From Bacillota bacterium (GTDB lineage Bacteria; Bacillota; Clostridia; Lachnospirales; Lachnospiraceae): a DNA stretch of 41,573 nucleotides. Made by a program: the position numbers and the translations under genes. Location of the stretch: assembly GCA_023386815.1 (NCBI GenBank), contig JAEWIZ010000036.1, forward strand, positions 1 through 41,573, in the 5' to 3' direction. Positions 41,545 to 41,573 of the stretch are shown here, in pieces (position 1 is the first letter of the stretch; each line of letters begins with the position of its first letter). The notes beneath the pieces were generated by a model that was not told where the DNA came from, ran no database searches, and worked only from the letters and a program-made list of their open reading frames with translations.

Positions 41545-41573
41545 ACTAAGTTACAGGAAGGTTGATCAAGAAG

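Larger units (their letters stand above)
41145..41573. other. Gene-free stretch with a phased repeat array at the window end
   Basis: No credible gene. Holds the array at 41260-41450 and the inverted repeat at 41512-41544; the region after 41545 (ACAGGAAGG) may be the start of a leader for a gene beyond the window. Confidence 0.5.

Overview
The window looks like low-GC chromosome of an anaerobic, spore-forming Firmicute, most likely Clostridia/Lachnospiraceae of the Lachnoclostridium (Clostridium) phytofermentans type. This rests on AT-rich intergenic DNA, strong GGAGG ribosome binding sites, several TTG starts, a cysteine T-box, a glmS ribozyme, a NifU-like/GGGtGRT gene pair and many small lipoproteins. 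I see no tRNA, rRNA, CRISPR array, prophage or intact transposon. The species call is inference.

Layout. 1-250: a dense run of hairpins that looks like an ORF-less HEARO/omega-type RNA. 333-4066: ispF, then a Cys-specific T-box controlling cysE-cysS-mrnC; this resembles the Bacillus ispF-(gltX)-cysE-cysS-mrnC order with gltX absent. 4338-7966: a DUF4349 lipoprotein, dinB with a candidate LexA box, a small exported protein and a YbaK-type editing protein. 8183-10184: deoD-deoC-cdd, nucleoside and deoxyribose salvage. 10288-12918: a DUF3221-like lipoprotein (-), glyA (+) and a 61-aa membrane protein (-). 13135-18931: topB, a glmS ribozyme with an unusually long leader, glmS, and a GlmU-like beta-helix acyltransferase. 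19246-22820: an OmpR-type regulator, a sensor kinase, a membrane-anchored partner overlapping the kinase by 4 nt, and a lipoprotein. 23088-24809: NifU-like scaffold plus GGGtGRT protein behind a strong leader hairpin. 25038-28461: MATE transporter, flavin-binding PPOX-fold protein, LprI-like lipoprotein. 28561-29125 (-): three tiny ORFs in tandem, two shorter than 60 codons. 29361-31382: PAS-GGDEF-EAL protein with a consensus sigma-A promoter. 31528-32830 (-): a 53-aa ORF and a GT2-GtrA fusion. 33157-35221: Hsp20 with a candidate operator over its -10, a DUF4190-like protein with an N/Q-rich arm, and a convergent DUF2752 gene. 35503-39897: a two-gene methionine operon, homocysteine methyltransferase-MTHFR fusion plus short MetH. 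40188-41144 (-): an EamA transporter. 41260-41450: a phased repeat array in which TACAAA recurs every 20-21 bp.

How the genes work together. One-carbon metabolism links glyA (makes 5,10-methylene-THF), the MTHFR fusion (reduces it) and MetH (uses methyl-THF). Cysteine supply and charging (cysE, cysS) share one uncharged-tRNA sensor. glmS and the neighbouring beta-helix protein suggest amino-sugar/cell-wall supply controlled by glucosamine-6-phosphate. The least explained parts are the micro-operon at 28.6-29.1 kb, the leader hairpin before the NifU-like/GGGtGRT pair, the phased array at 41.3 kb and the distal glmS leader. All function calls come from reading motifs by eye; no database search was run.
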